Of a DNA stretch of 32,074 nucleotides, positions 23,851 through 32,064 are shown piece after piece. Both the position numbers and the translations under genes were made by a program. The stretch covers positions 1-32,074 of the forward strand of contig UQYF01000033.1 of NCBI GenBank assembly GCA_900545175.1, written 5' to 3'. How positions within the stretch are numbered: the stretch's first letter is position 1; each line of letters starts with the position of its first letter. Below the pieces are notes generated by a model. The model was not told the origin of the DNA, ran no database searches, and worked only from the letters and a program-made list of their open reading frames with translations. The stretch is from an uncultured Eubacteriales bacterium. Lineage in GTDB: Bacteria > Bacillota > Clostridia > Lachnospirales > Lachnospiraceae.

Positions 23851-26800
23851 TTATTTTTCTCCATGCACTCTTATTCCCTGATGTGCATTGTCCATCGCAA
23901 GCAGCTTATCAGCACATTTTCTGTACTCTTCATTCATTCCAAGCCCCTTATAACCTAGACTCATCATAAACAGACAGTGCTTTCTGTTTCTCTCACTTAA
24001 GTTCTCTTCAAAAATCAGAAGGTCAGGAAGTGATACGGCAAAATAATCTGTTCTCACATCGTCATCAATATGCTTTTTGCCGTAATCTATAAGCTTGTTA
24101 AATCTTATATCCGCCTGCGCCTTATCACCAAGCTTATCAAATGCAAGTCCCTGATAATAAATCATCTCTGGCGGCTGGTCATTGTAATACATCATTCCGA
24201 CAGGCTCACTAAGTCCATCCCCAGCCTTCACAGAGCACTCTCTTGCATAATCTTTCTCACCCAGCTTATCACATACAGCTCCAAGAAGATAGTAAAGATT
24301 ATTCTCCTGTGCACTCTCAAGCTTTCCTTCACCGAGATTATGAGGGTAATCAGCCGTTGCCTGAATAAGAAGCTTCTTTGCTTCGTCATATTTTTCTTCG
24401 TCAAAAGCCTTCTTCGCAAGCATGTAAAGCGATGTAAGATACTGTGCGGCAACCTTGCCTTCGCCACCCTCCCATTGATGAAAATGTCTTTTATTTATGA
24501 GTTCAAGTGCTTCTTTGTTCCTGCCTACCGTGTTAAGCACAGTCACATATTCAAGATACATATCGTCTCTGTCGCACACAAGCTCCATATGCTTTTCCAT
24601 ATCGGCAATACGCTCCTCAATAGGAAAATTCATTCTTCGCCTTAACTGGTCAAGCTCCATATAGACTCTCGAATCGCTCTCATCAAGCGTAAATGCCTTG
24701 ACAAGCTCTAAGTAAGCCTTCTGCGGCTCGTTATATACATTGTAGTATGCAAGCGTAAGGTTTCTGTGTACTGTAGGAAAATCAGGACACTTCTCTCTTG
24801 CAGCTTCATAGTCGGCAACAGCCTCATCATATACTCTCTTGTCATATAAAAGGCAGCCAAGATAAAAGCGTGCCATTCCAAGGTCGAATTTTTCTGCGAG
24901 TGCAGATAGTACTATGTAATCCTCCATTCTATGTGGAAAACATCCATCCGCGACAGCATCCTCGGCAAGAAGAGCATACTTCTTTGCCATGACGCAAGCT
25001 GTCCCATCGTTTTCTTCCTGTCCCTTTGCATCTGTATTTTGTGCTGCATCAGCCTGCATATGTACATCTTTTGAATAAATCAATTTACTTACTTGTACAC
25101 TTTTTGTATTTTCAAGCTGCATATATCCATAAGCAATATAATAATATACGAGCGGATAAATATCCTTATCGGCAGTACCTCTGCCTTTCTGTGCTTCAAT
25201 CCATGAAAGAGCAAAATCAATTCCCTGCTTGTAAAGTCCCGCTTCATACTTGTCGTTTACAAGCTCAATAAGCGTATTATGGTTAATTTTCTCAGGTCTT
25301 CTGTCATACAGATGGTCTATTTCCATGCTCTCGGCTCTCAATCTATCCGCCTGCTCATTTTTTCCTAAAAGCCTTAAAATATCCTCCTTAAGCGCTCTTG
25401 CCTTCATGCAGTGGTATTGCCTGAAAATCGACTCATCAATGTGCTCAAGGGCAGTTTTATAACCGCCTCTTTTTACATCTATGCAGGCAAGCTCATAAAA
25501 GCCCGGTGCCTGAAAGCTTCCGCCCCAGATTGATTTATAAAATGCATCATATGCCGCATCCGTCTTTCCCTGATATTTGAGTGAAAGTCCAAGATTATAA
25601 TATGGCTCAAGGTCATATGGATTAGGGTTTGAGCGAATCGACTTATCGACTGCTGCCTGAAAGTATTTCTGTGCTCCGGCAAAATCACATTTTCTGAGGA
25701 GGCATAGACCATATGCATTGTTAAGCCTGATATCGGATGGGTCACGCTTTAAGCCTTCAAGATAATAATCCTCAGCATGGTAGGTCGCATGACGGTACTG
25801 CTCTATATGCCTTCCGTATAGGAACAAATCTTCCGTTGTCTTACAGTCACAAGGAAGCGGTGCAGCCTTAGCAGGCTCAGGAATCGGTGTCTCCTGCTTC
25901 TTCGTAAATGTGTAAGCTACAAGCTCATTTCCATCGGCTGAGCTGATGCTTACCTTAGTTCCGAAAATTTCGCCCTCCTTGTCACCACATTCAATATTGC
26001 TATGCTCTTTTTCTGTAACACTCTCGTTATTATTATCATTTTCGATATTGTTTTCACGATTTTCTGATTTCTTTAGCAGCTCGTTAAAAGATAAATGTAC
26101 CTCATAGGTATGAGCCGGAGATATGTCAACGCTCTCTTTAAAAATCGTCTTTCCGTTCTTTTCCACCCTCACGACAGCACCTTTCTGCTCTGAGGTTGTG
26201 TATGCGAAAATATTTAACTTTCTTTCAGACTCGTCATAAGAAGCATTTACTGCCGCATCAATTGTAGCATTTTTGATATATCCGATATTCTTGTAAGGCA
26301 TGAAATACTGTTTGAAATTCTTAGTCTCCTGCGGAAGCATCCATGTAAAATCAGGCTGATTGTCCGTATAGCAGCCTGTCATAAGCTCTATATATGGGCC
26401 ATCCTCATCGGTAAGTGCTCTGTCCCATGCCTTTCCAAAATCTCCACAGCCCCATGTCCACTGCTTCTTTCCCGGTGCAATATGATGGTCGGCTACATGT
26501 AAAAGCCCGGCATGCTTTCCATAGTCATACTCACCTATGAAATTATAATCCGACCTGTATGCCATATATGAAGTAGGCACAGGAATATTCTTGTACTGCG
26601 CTATATTTACATGATCATACTTATGCTTGTAATATGTACCTTCTGCGTAGGGAAAGCTTATGACATCCCTCTTTCCGTGGTCATACACGGCATTCACATC
26701 CTCGGGAAATACCGATATTGTGTCATCATTTACCGCAACTGCGGGATTTGCCCACCATAGAAATGTCTGAGGGACATTCGTCCTGTTATAGAGCTTTGCA

Positions 26801-27321
26801 GACAGCTCAATATAAGCCTTGTCAGGGTATAGAGTCACTCCAAGCACGCCCTCTGTGCGGAACATGTTCTCAATCTCACCCATCCAGACAGTCGCACTCC
26901 CATCCTCATTCTCCTTATATGAATACTCAACAGGGTCAAAAGTGCTAGGTCTGTGATGCTGCGGCCAGTTAAACTCAATTCCTCCGGAAATCCACGGTCC
27001 TGCAAGCCCTACAAGCGCAGGCTTAATCACATGGTTATAATATATAAAATCATATCCGTTAGTCTTATCATATGCTCTCTGTATTCTTCCGCCGAGTTCA
27101 GGAAGCATCATAACCTTGATATAATCGTTCTCAAGATACAGCGCTGTGTACTCCTTGTCGGTCCTGGTATCACTTATCTTCTCAATGACTGTATGCGGAT
27201 ATATTCTTCCGGAGCTTCCCTGATATACTCTCTTTTCAAGGAACATCGGATTCTTGTCAGGCTTTCCCGCCTCATAAGTAGGTATAACAACCTTCTCCTC
27301 CCATACATGTACTCTGTTCAT
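23851..27321 (-). CDS. DUF5107 domain protein with C-terminal TPR array
   Basis: Large cytoplasmic protein of 1156 aa, first gene of the glycan unit. Residues 1-350 are a DUF5107 domain, a beta-sandwich resembling sugar mutarotases (LENDYIKVMMLPELGGRI 63-80; GGIEFNWPQHHRP 113-125). A charged low-complexity linker follows (about 415-460). From about 500 to the end there are repeated helical hairpins of TPR type (for example AYGLCLLRKCDFAGAQKYFQ and ARFYLGCLLYDKRVYDEAVA). The family is regularly found beside glycosidase genes; its activity is not known to me. Candidate roles are carbohydrate binding, epimerase or glycosidase activity at the N-terminus with a protein-docking scaffold at the C-terminus (inference). 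GGAGG precedes the ATG, and a possible promoter lies at 27401-27429. Confidence 0.85.
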   Translation of the reverse strand: MNRVHVWEEKVVIPTYEAGKPDKNPMFLEKRVYQGSSGRIYPHTVIEKISDTRTDKEYTALYLENDYIKVMMLPELGGRIQRAYDKTNGYDFIYYNHVIKPALVGLAGPWISGGIEFNWPQHHRPSTFDPVEYSYKENEDGSATVWMGEIENMFRTEGVLGVTLYPDKAYIELSAKLYNRTNVPQTFLWWANPAVAVNDDTISVFPEDVNAVYDHGKRDVISFPYAEGTYYKHKYDHVNIAQYKNIPVPTSYMAYRSDYNFIGEYDYGKHAGLLHVADHHIAPGKKQWTWGCGDFGKAWDRALTDEDGPYIELMTGCYTDNQPDFTWMLPQETKNFKQYFMPYKNIGYIKNATIDAAVNASYDESERKLNIFAYTTSEQKGAVVRVEKNGKTIFKESVDISPAHTYEVHLSFNELLKKSENRENNIENDNNNESVTEKEHSNIECGDKEGEIFGTKVSISSADGNELVAYTFTKKQETPIPEPAKAAPLPCDCKTTEDLFLYGRHIEQYRHATYHAEDYYLEGLKRDPSDIRLNNAYGLCLLRKCDFAGAQKYFQAAVDKSIRSNPNPYDLEPYYNLGLSLKYQGKTDAAYDAFYKSIWGGSFQAPGFYELACIDVKRGGYKTALEHIDESIFRQYHCMKARALKEDILRLLGKNEQADRLRAESMEIDHLYDRRPEKINHNTLIELVNDKYEAGLYKQGIDFALSWIEAQKGRGTADKDIYPLVYYYIAYGYMQLENTKSVQVSKLIYSKDVHMQADAAQNTDAKGQEENDGTACVMAKKYALLAEDAVADGCFPHRMEDYIVLSALAEKFDLGMARFYLGCLLYDKRVYDEAVADYEAAREKCPDFPTVHRNLTLAYYNVYNEPQKAYLELVKAFTLDESDSRVYMELDQLRRRMNFPIEERIADMEKHMELVCDRDDMYLEYVTVLNTVGRNKEALELINKRHFHQWEGGEGKVAAQYLTSLYMLAKKAFDEEKYDEAKKLLIQATADYPHNLGEGKLESAQENNLYYLLGAVCDKLGEKDYARECSVKAGDGLSEPVGMMYYNDQPPEMIYYQGLAFDKLGDKAQADIRFNKLIDYGKKHIDDDVRTDYFAVSLPDLLIFEENLSERNRKHCLFMMSLGYKGLGMNEEYRKCADKLLAMDNAHQGIRVHGEK

Positions 27322-27375
27322 ATGTGCACCTCCATATAATCATCTTTAACACAATAATACCACTTACCTGTGCGG

Positions 27376-27404
27376 TTGACATTGCTGTGATTTGCTGTTA
27401 TATT
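27376..27404 (+). promoter_or_regulatory. Plus-strand promoter towards the AraC gene
   Basis: TTGACA (27376-27381), 17-base spacer, TATATT (27399-27404). Good match to the housekeeping consensus. It implies a leader of about 208 nt before the AraC start, containing the R3 element. Confidence 0.65.
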
Positions 27405-27429
27405 TATAAAAATTGCTCTTTTTTGTAAA
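27401..27429 (-). promoter_or_regulatory. Minus-strand promoter of the glycan genes
   Basis: Minus strand TTTACA (27429-27424), 17-base spacer, TAAATA (27406-27401). Its -10 box overlaps that of the plus-strand promoter by four bases. Start predicted near 27394, leader about 73 nt. Confidence 0.5.
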
Positions 27430-27500
27430 TAACCGTCTATAATCCTTACAAAAGGTATCCAAACAGTCAGCTCTGTACAATTACAATATTTTTATATACT

Positions 27501-27586
27501 GGTTCAGGTGTCAAAACATGCCGATTTAGTCTATGAGTGTATAACGAATTATACATGGTTAGGTTCACAAAACATGTTTTGACACC
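27501..27586 (+). repeat. R3 intergenic repeat, copy 2, with terminal inverted repeats
   Basis: Perfect 14-bp terminal inverted repeats GGTGTCAAAACATG (27507-27520) and CATGTTTTGACACC (27573-27586) enclose 52 bases. The right arm lies in a perfect palindrome CAAAACATGTTTTG (27568-27581). It is 33 bases upstream of the AraC start. No target-site duplication is evident. It could alternatively be an operator site for the AraC protein. Confidence 0.65.
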
Positions 27587-27618
27587 CGAAGCATATACTA
27601 AAATAACGAAAGGATTTT

Positions 27619-28479
27619 ATGAAAGTAACCGAAGCGCTTGTAAAGCCTGCATCTGAATATTTTATCTACACACCGACACAGGAGGCTCTCTCAACTTACC
27701 TTTACCCTGTGTGCATCGGACATTTTACATACTGTGCCGGCTATGTGCTTAACAGAAACAGCTATGACAGTATTCTTATCATGCATGTCAAATCAGGCAA
27801 ATGCACAGTACATGCAAAAAATACCGACACACAAGTATCTTCCGGAAACACAGTTTTGATAAATTGCTATGAAGCTCACGGCTATGAAAGTGACTGCGGC
27901 TGGGAGGCTGACTGGATTCACGTTGACGGTGCTGCCGCCCTAAAATACTACGACTATCTTAGTAAAAAATATGACTGCGACACTCCCGTTCTCAACCAGG
28001 AACCCTCCGGACTTGCCGCACTTATCGGAGACTTTTCAAACGGAAATATTCCTGCCGAAGCAGCCATGTCAATGATGATTACCGGAATGCTTGCGGATTT
28101 TGCCGTTGTGGACGGCAGCAGCGGCAAGCAAAATGAATGTAATGATATTGATAATCAAGCAGATAGCAATGATGCCATATCCCTTGTGACAGGATATATC
28201 AACTCACATTTTACCGAGGAGCTCTCAACTTATGAGCTTGCTTCCCTAGCCGGACTTAGCCGTTATTATTTTATAAGGCTGTTCAAAAAGCGTACAGGCT
28301 GCACTCCTCACGAATATCTTGTAAACACACGTCTGAACCACGCAAAATATCTGCTAAAAAACACCAGTCTTACAATAAAAGAAATCTGCTTTGCCAGCGG
28401 TTTTGCCGACGAAAGCAGATTCTGTACATGTTTCCGCGACTGTGTAGGTGTAAGACCATCTGAATACAGAGCGAAATAA
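27619..28479 (+). CDS. AraC family transcriptional regulator
   Basis: Sugar-responsive type regulator of 286 aa, divergent to the glycan genes and so their likely activator. The N-terminal 110 residues form a cupin-like sensor (LIMHVKSGKCTVHAK ... SGNTVLINCYEAHGYES). Residues 187-286 hold the double helix-turn-helix: ELASLAGLSRYYFIRLFKKR and the second unit TIKEICFASGFADESRFCTC, ending with the family RPSEYR motif. AAAGGA precedes the ATG at correct spacing. It converges on bioA, and only an R1 inverted pair separates them. The inducer is unknown; it is presumably a product of the oligosaccharide handled by the GH31/GH35 enzymes. Confidence 0.9.
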   Translation: MKVTEALVKPASEYFIYTPTQEALSTYLYPVCIGHFTYCAGYVLNRNSYDSILIMHVKSGKCTVHAKNTDTQVSSGNTVLINCYEAHGYESDCGWEADWIHVDGAAALKYYDYLSKKYDCDTPVLNQEPSGLAALIGDFSNGNIPAEAAMSMMITGMLADFAVVDGSSGKQNECNDIDNQADSNDAISLVTGYINSHFTEELSTYELASLAGLSRYYFIRLFKKRTGCTPHEYLVNTRLNHAKYLLKNTSLTIKEICFASGFADESRFCTCFRDCVGVRPSEYRAK

Positions 28480-28482
28480 CGT

Positions 28483-28511
28483 GGGACACAGGGGTCAGAC
28501 CCCGCGTCCCA
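28483..28511 (+). repeat. R1 palindromic repeat, copy e
   Basis: GGGACACAGGGGTCAGACCC then CGCGTCCCA, 3 bases past the AraC stop. With copy f it makes a long, nearly perfect inverted repeat (about 28 bp per arm, 8-base loop) between convergent araC and bioA. Confidence 0.85.
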
Positions 28512-28513
28512 GC

Positions 28514-29731
28514 TTATTTGGACACGGGGTCTGACCCCTGTGTCCCAAATCTGAACCATTCCTTCATAACATCAAATATATGCACCAGCTCATTCTCTGT
28601 TATAATATATGGAACCATAGAATACATATATTTTAAAAATGGACGGCTGAATACACCCCTCTGATAAGCGAATTGCTGAAAGCCCTCAAGCTCTTTAGAA
28701 TCATATACCTCCACACATGTACAGCCGCCCATAACACGCACTTCCTTTACACGCGGATCTGTGAAACCATCCATCTCACGGTGTGATATCTGTTCAATTC
28801 TATGTATCTTGCCCATATAATCTTCACGCTCAAAAATCTCAATTCCCTTTAATGCAGCTGCACATGCAAGTGCATTTCCCATAAAAGTTGGTCCATGCAT
28901 AAGGGCAAGCCGATCATTATCACTATAAAAAGCATTGAATACTTTATGATTTGCAACAGTAACAGCATGACCTATATACCCTCCTGTCAATGCTTTTCCA
29001 AGAACTAATATATCTGGAAGAACAATATCTGAAACAAAACGATTTCCTGTACGCCCAAATCCTGTTGCCACTTCATCAAAAATTAAAATCACATCATACT
29101 CAGTACATAATTCCCTGGCACGTTTCAGAAAAGAAATATCATACATTCTCATGCCTCCAGCACCCTGCAAAAGCGGCTCCACAATAAAGCAGTTCAATCT
29201 GTCATGATACAATTCAAACGCCTCTTCAAGAGCTGAAATATCTGTCGGAATATGAATAACGCCTTCCTTTTTGTCAAACGCAAAATGATAATCTTCATCA
29301 TCGCCAACTTCCATCGCCTTAAACGTATCTCCATGATATGCATGTTCAAGTGCAAGCACCAATGGTCTTTTTCTACCTTGGTTAGTATTGTACTGAAGTG
29401 CCATCTTCAAAGACACCTCCACAGCAACACTTCCCGAATCTGAAAAAAAGCAGTAATCCAAGTCTCCCGGAAGAAATTCCTGAAGCTTTGCTGACAGCCT
29501 TTCAACCGGCTCATGTGTAAGTCCACCAAGCATGACATGGCAGAAATGATCTGCCTGTTCCTTAATTGCAGCTGTAAGCCCCGGATGCTTATAGCCATGA
29601 ATCATACACCACCATGATGATACTGAGTCAATCAGCTTTTGATCCTTTGTATACAGGTACACTCCCTCCGCATCAAGTATCTTATAAGGTTCTTTCATTG
29701 TTTTCATCTGTTCATAAGGATACCATATCAT
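28514..29731 (-). CDS. bioA: Adenosylmethionine-8-amino-7-oxononanoate aminotransferase
   Basis: PLP enzyme that converts KAPA to DAPA with S-adenosylmethionine as amino donor, the antepenultimate step of biotin synthesis. 405 aa. Motifs: WWCMIHGYKHP (40-50), the SDSGSVAVEVSLKMA region (97-111), EHAYHGDT (129-136), FDEVATGFGRTG (218-229) and the PLP lysine K246 in LGKALTGGYIG. All key residues are present. The last residues, GTQGSDPVS (395-403), are encoded by R1 copy f, and the stop follows one codon later; the family's natural end would be near DVMKEWF, so the repeat has replaced or extended the terminus. The start overlaps the bioD stop by 4 bases (ATGA). Confidence 0.95.
   Translation of the reverse strand: MIWYPYEQMKTMKEPYKILDAEGVYLYTKDQKLIDSVSSWWCMIHGYKHPGLTAAIKEQADHFCHVMLGGLTHEPVERLSAKLQEFLPGDLDYCFFSDSGSVAVEVSLKMALQYNTNQGRKRPLVLALEHAYHGDTFKAMEVGDDEDYHFAFDKKEGVIHIPTDISALEEAFELYHDRLNCFIVEPLLQGAGGMRMYDISFLKRARELCTEYDVILIFDEVATGFGRTGNRFVSDIVLPDILVLGKALTGGYIGHAVTVANHKVFNAFYSDNDRLALMHGPTFMGNALACAAALKGIEIFEREDYMGKIHRIEQISHREMDGFTDPRVKEVRVMGGCTCVEVYDSKELEGFQQFAYQRGVFSRPFLKYMYSMVPYIITENELVHIFDVMKEWFRFGTQGSDPVSK
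28520..28547 (-). repeat. R1 palindromic repeat, copy f, coding for the BioA tail
   Basis: Reverse orientation, one G shorter than other copies. It reads as the final codons of bioA on the minus strand. The e/f pair likely serves as a two-way terminator for araC and bioA. Confidence 0.85.
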
Positions 29732-30426
29732 TTTATCTTCACCTCTTCATAAATTTCTGCCAGTGCATCCACATCCATATCAAGTTCCACATCCTTGTCC
29801 TGCACTTTTGCGAGTGTAGTAAGTCCTGTCAAATATTCACACATAAAAATATTATCTTCTTCCATTATATTTCCAGGATGATAATGATTAAATATAATTC
29901 CCTTGATACGAAGAGAATGTGCCCTCATATACTCATAAGTCAATACAACACTGTTGATTGTGCCCAGTCCTGCATCAGCAACAAGAATGCATGACAGCCG
30001 GAGTTCATTTATTATATCCCCAAGCAGTATTCTCCGTTCATCAAAACATAGCGGACAAAGTATTCCACCGCTCCCCTCCATCGTTATATAATCATACTTA
30101 CCTGAGACATTCAAAAATCCTTTGCGAACAGTATCCATATCTACAGGATTACCTTCAACTCTTGAAGCTAAATGTGGCGACCAGGCATTTTCGTACACAT
30201 ATGGACACATTTCATCAAGTGGCTGTTTAATTTTTGACATCCTCTGAACTGACAATGCATCCCCAGGAATAAGACTGCCATCCTGACATCTATTATTTCC
30301 ACTCATTGCAGCCTTATAGTAAGCAGGATTCTTTCCTGCCTGTGCAAGCTTCTTCACAATCAATGCTGATATATATGTTTTCCCAATATCCGTTCCTGTA
30401 CCTGTAATAAAAATCGCTTTACTCAT
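29728..30426 (-). CDS. bioD: Dethiobiotin synthetase
   Basis: ATP-dependent enzyme that closes the ureido ring of DAPA with CO2 to give dethiobiotin. 232 aa, normal length. The P-loop is GTGTDIGKT (9-17), followed by the DAPA-binding region YYKAAMSGN (38-46). MEGSGGILCPL (about 115-125) is the second conserved loop, and VADAGLGTINSVVLTYEYMR fits the family. It begins 4 bases after the bioB stop and overlaps bioA by 4, so the three are tightly co-translated. The ribosome site is weak (AAAGAG), consistent with coupling from bioB. Confidence 0.95.
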   Translation of the reverse strand: MSKAIFITGTGTDIGKTYISALIVKKLAQAGKNPAYYKAAMSGNNRCQDGSLIPGDALSVQRMSKIKQPLDEMCPYVYENAWSPHLASRVEGNPVDMDTVRKGFLNVSGKYDYITMEGSGGILCPLCFDERRILLGDIINELRLSCILVADAGLGTINSVVLTYEYMRAHSLRIKGIIFNHYHPGNIMEEDNIFMCEYLTGLTTLAKVQDKDVELDMDVDALAEIYEEVKIK

Positions 30427-30430
30427 GTTA

Positions 30431-31414
30431 TCACTCTTTCTTCCAATATACCGGTGTTACGTCTCTTCCCATATCTTCAAGCATCTGTCTATCACTTCGA
30501 ATAGTCGCACAAGCTGCTGTTGTCAGCATGTTTCCGGTTATTGTCGCTGAAGCTCCAGACTTAAATGCCTTCTCACCATCATTCGTAAGAAGAGCACGTC
30601 CCGCCGCAAGACGAATATCAGCCAGCGGATTAATATAACGGAAAAATGCTATGGTGCGCAGAATATCAGACTCGGTAAGCCGTGGCAGCTTTTCCAATGG
30701 AGTTCCCGGAATCGGCATCAGGGCATTAATCGGAATAGAGTCAACTCCAACCTCAGCAAGACTGACTGCCATATCAAGCCGATCCTCACAAGTCTCACCC
30801 ATGCCAATAATCCCGCCTGAACATGCATACATGCCTTCTGCCTTAACTTTTTTCAAAGTGTCAATTTTCATATCATAAGTATGTGTAGTACATATATTAG
30901 GAAAATTCCTACGAGAAGTTTCAATATTATGATGATAGCTTGTCACACCTGCTTCATGAAGCCTATGAAGCTGCTCTGCCGAAAGAAATCCCATCGAAGC
31001 ACAGAGGTCGATTCTGCATTCTCTATGCATAGTTTCATATGCATGTATTGCCTTATCAAATTCCTTTCCGGTCAAAGCTTTTCCTGCCGTGACAATAGAA
31101 AAGCGGTCAACACCCTCCGATTCATTCATTTTACAAGCCTCTAATATTTTTTCCTCCGGAAGAAAGTCATATATCTCACATGATGTATAATGATGTATTG
31201 ACTGTGCACAATATTTACAGTCCTCCGGACATCTTCCGCTTCTTCCATTAATAATAGCACAGAGATCGACTTTATCTCCTACAAATGTTTTTCTGATGCT
31301 GTCTGCTCCTTCACACAATTCATCAAGGTCACATGTAATGAAAAATGAAAGCTCATCCTCTCTTGTGATTCTTCGACCATCAATAATTTCCTGAGCTAAA
31401 GTAAGTGGTTCCAT
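30431..31414 (-). CDS. bioB: Biotin synthase
   Basis: Radical SAM enzyme that inserts sulfur into dethiobiotin to form biotin. 327 aa. The radical-SAM cluster motif CxxxCxxC is C62, C66, C69 (CPEDCKYCAQ). Cys ligands for the second cluster and the conserved YHHNIETSRRNF are present, as are GIIGMGET and RLAAGRALLTND near the C-terminus. GGAGGAG precedes the ATG. Second gene of the operon, 26 bases after bioY. The enzyme needs a [2Fe-2S] supply from elsewhere in the genome. Confidence 0.96.
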   Translation of the reverse strand: MEPLTLAQEIIDGRRITREDELSFFITCDLDELCEGADSIRKTFVGDKVDLCAIINGRSGRCPEDCKYCAQSIHHYTSCEIYDFLPEEKILEACKMNESEGVDRFSIVTAGKALTGKEFDKAIHAYETMHRECRIDLCASMGFLSAEQLHRLHEAGVTSYHHNIETSRRNFPNICTTHTYDMKIDTLKKVKAEGMYACSGGIIGMGETCEDRLDMAVSLAEVGVDSIPINALMPIPGTPLEKLPRLTESDILRTIAFFRYINPLADIRLAAGRALLTNDGEKAFKSGASATITGNMLTTAACATIRSDRQMLEDMGRDVTPVYWKKE

Positions 31415-31440
31415 TTTATAAACTCCTCCGTATTCATTTT

Positions 31441-31992
31441 TTACTTTGACAAATATTTAAGCATTACAGGTCTTACACGCTTTGCAATTACAGCACCGAG
31501 AATACTCAGCAATATATCCCCTGGCACAGCAAGAATAAAGCAATATATAACCAATGTTTTTATCCCTATCGGCGTGTTCAGCACATAATTACAGATTATA
31601 TAATAGTAAACCATACCGCATGCATATACGGTTAAAAGCCCTGCCAGATTGGCTGCCAGGTATCGAAAAATGGTTTTCTTTTTAAGATGTTGTGCAATAT
31701 AGCCTGTCACAAATGTGCCTATACAAAAACCAATGATGTAGCCGAAGCTTGGCTTAAATATATACCATATTCCACCTCCTTCAGAAAATATCGGAAGTCC
31801 TGCCAGTCCCAAAAGCATATATGCAACCACCGAAACAGTTCCTCTCTTATATCCAAGAAGCAGTCCTGCCAGCATAGTAAAAAGATATTGCAAAGTAAAT
31901 GGAACAACAGGAACAGGGATTTTGATAAAAGCTCCCGCTGCAATCAGTGCCGTAAAAAGACTGCAATATACTAAACTCTTTGTTTTCGTCAT
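31441..31992 (-). CDS. bioY: Biotin ECF transporter S component
   Basis: Membrane-embedded biotin-binding subunit of an energy-coupling-factor importer; the shared EcfA/EcfT energising module must be encoded elsewhere. 183 aa with about six hydrophobic segments. Family motifs: IPVPVVPFTLQYLFTMLAGL (about 23-42), GLPIFSEGGG and the C-terminal VPGDILLSILGAVIAKRV. The start at 31992 (GGAGG upstream) is preferred to 32037. First gene of the bioYBDA operon. No BirA-type operator (TTGTTAACC-like halves) is seen in the 82 bases available upstream, though the promoter may be partly outside the window. Confidence 0.93.
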   Translation of the reverse strand: MTKTKSLVYCSLFTALIAAGAFIKIPVPVVPFTLQYLFTMLAGLLLGYKRGTVSVVAYMLLGLAGLPIFSEGGGIWYIFKPSFGYIIGFCIGTFVTGYIAQHLKKKTIFRYLAANLAGLLTVYACGMVYYYIICNYVLNTPIGIKTLVIYCFILAVPGDILLSILGAVIAKRVRPVMLKYLSK

Positions 31993-32021
31993 TTGTAGAC
32001 CTCCATATCTATTTAATATTA

Positions 32022-32064
32022 TTGATATGAGGGTCAAAAGGTATTTTGCCCCTCATTTGATATC
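32022..32064 (+). repeat. R4 intergenic repeat, copy 2, with hairpin upstream of bioY
   Basis: Starts TTGATATGAGGGTCAAAAGG, matching the minus strand of 31-50. It forms an inverted repeat, GAGGGTCAAAA (32029-32039) with TTTTGCCCCTC (32044-32054), 10 of 11 matched and extendable outward. It lies about 30 bases upstream of the bioY start codon, so it is in the leader or promoter region. Confidence 0.55.

Noticed and set aside
24070..24645. 191-residue open frame on the plus strand within the DUF5107-TPR gene
   Set aside because: Antisense shadow with skewed composition and no ribosome site; the minus-strand TPR coding is clear.
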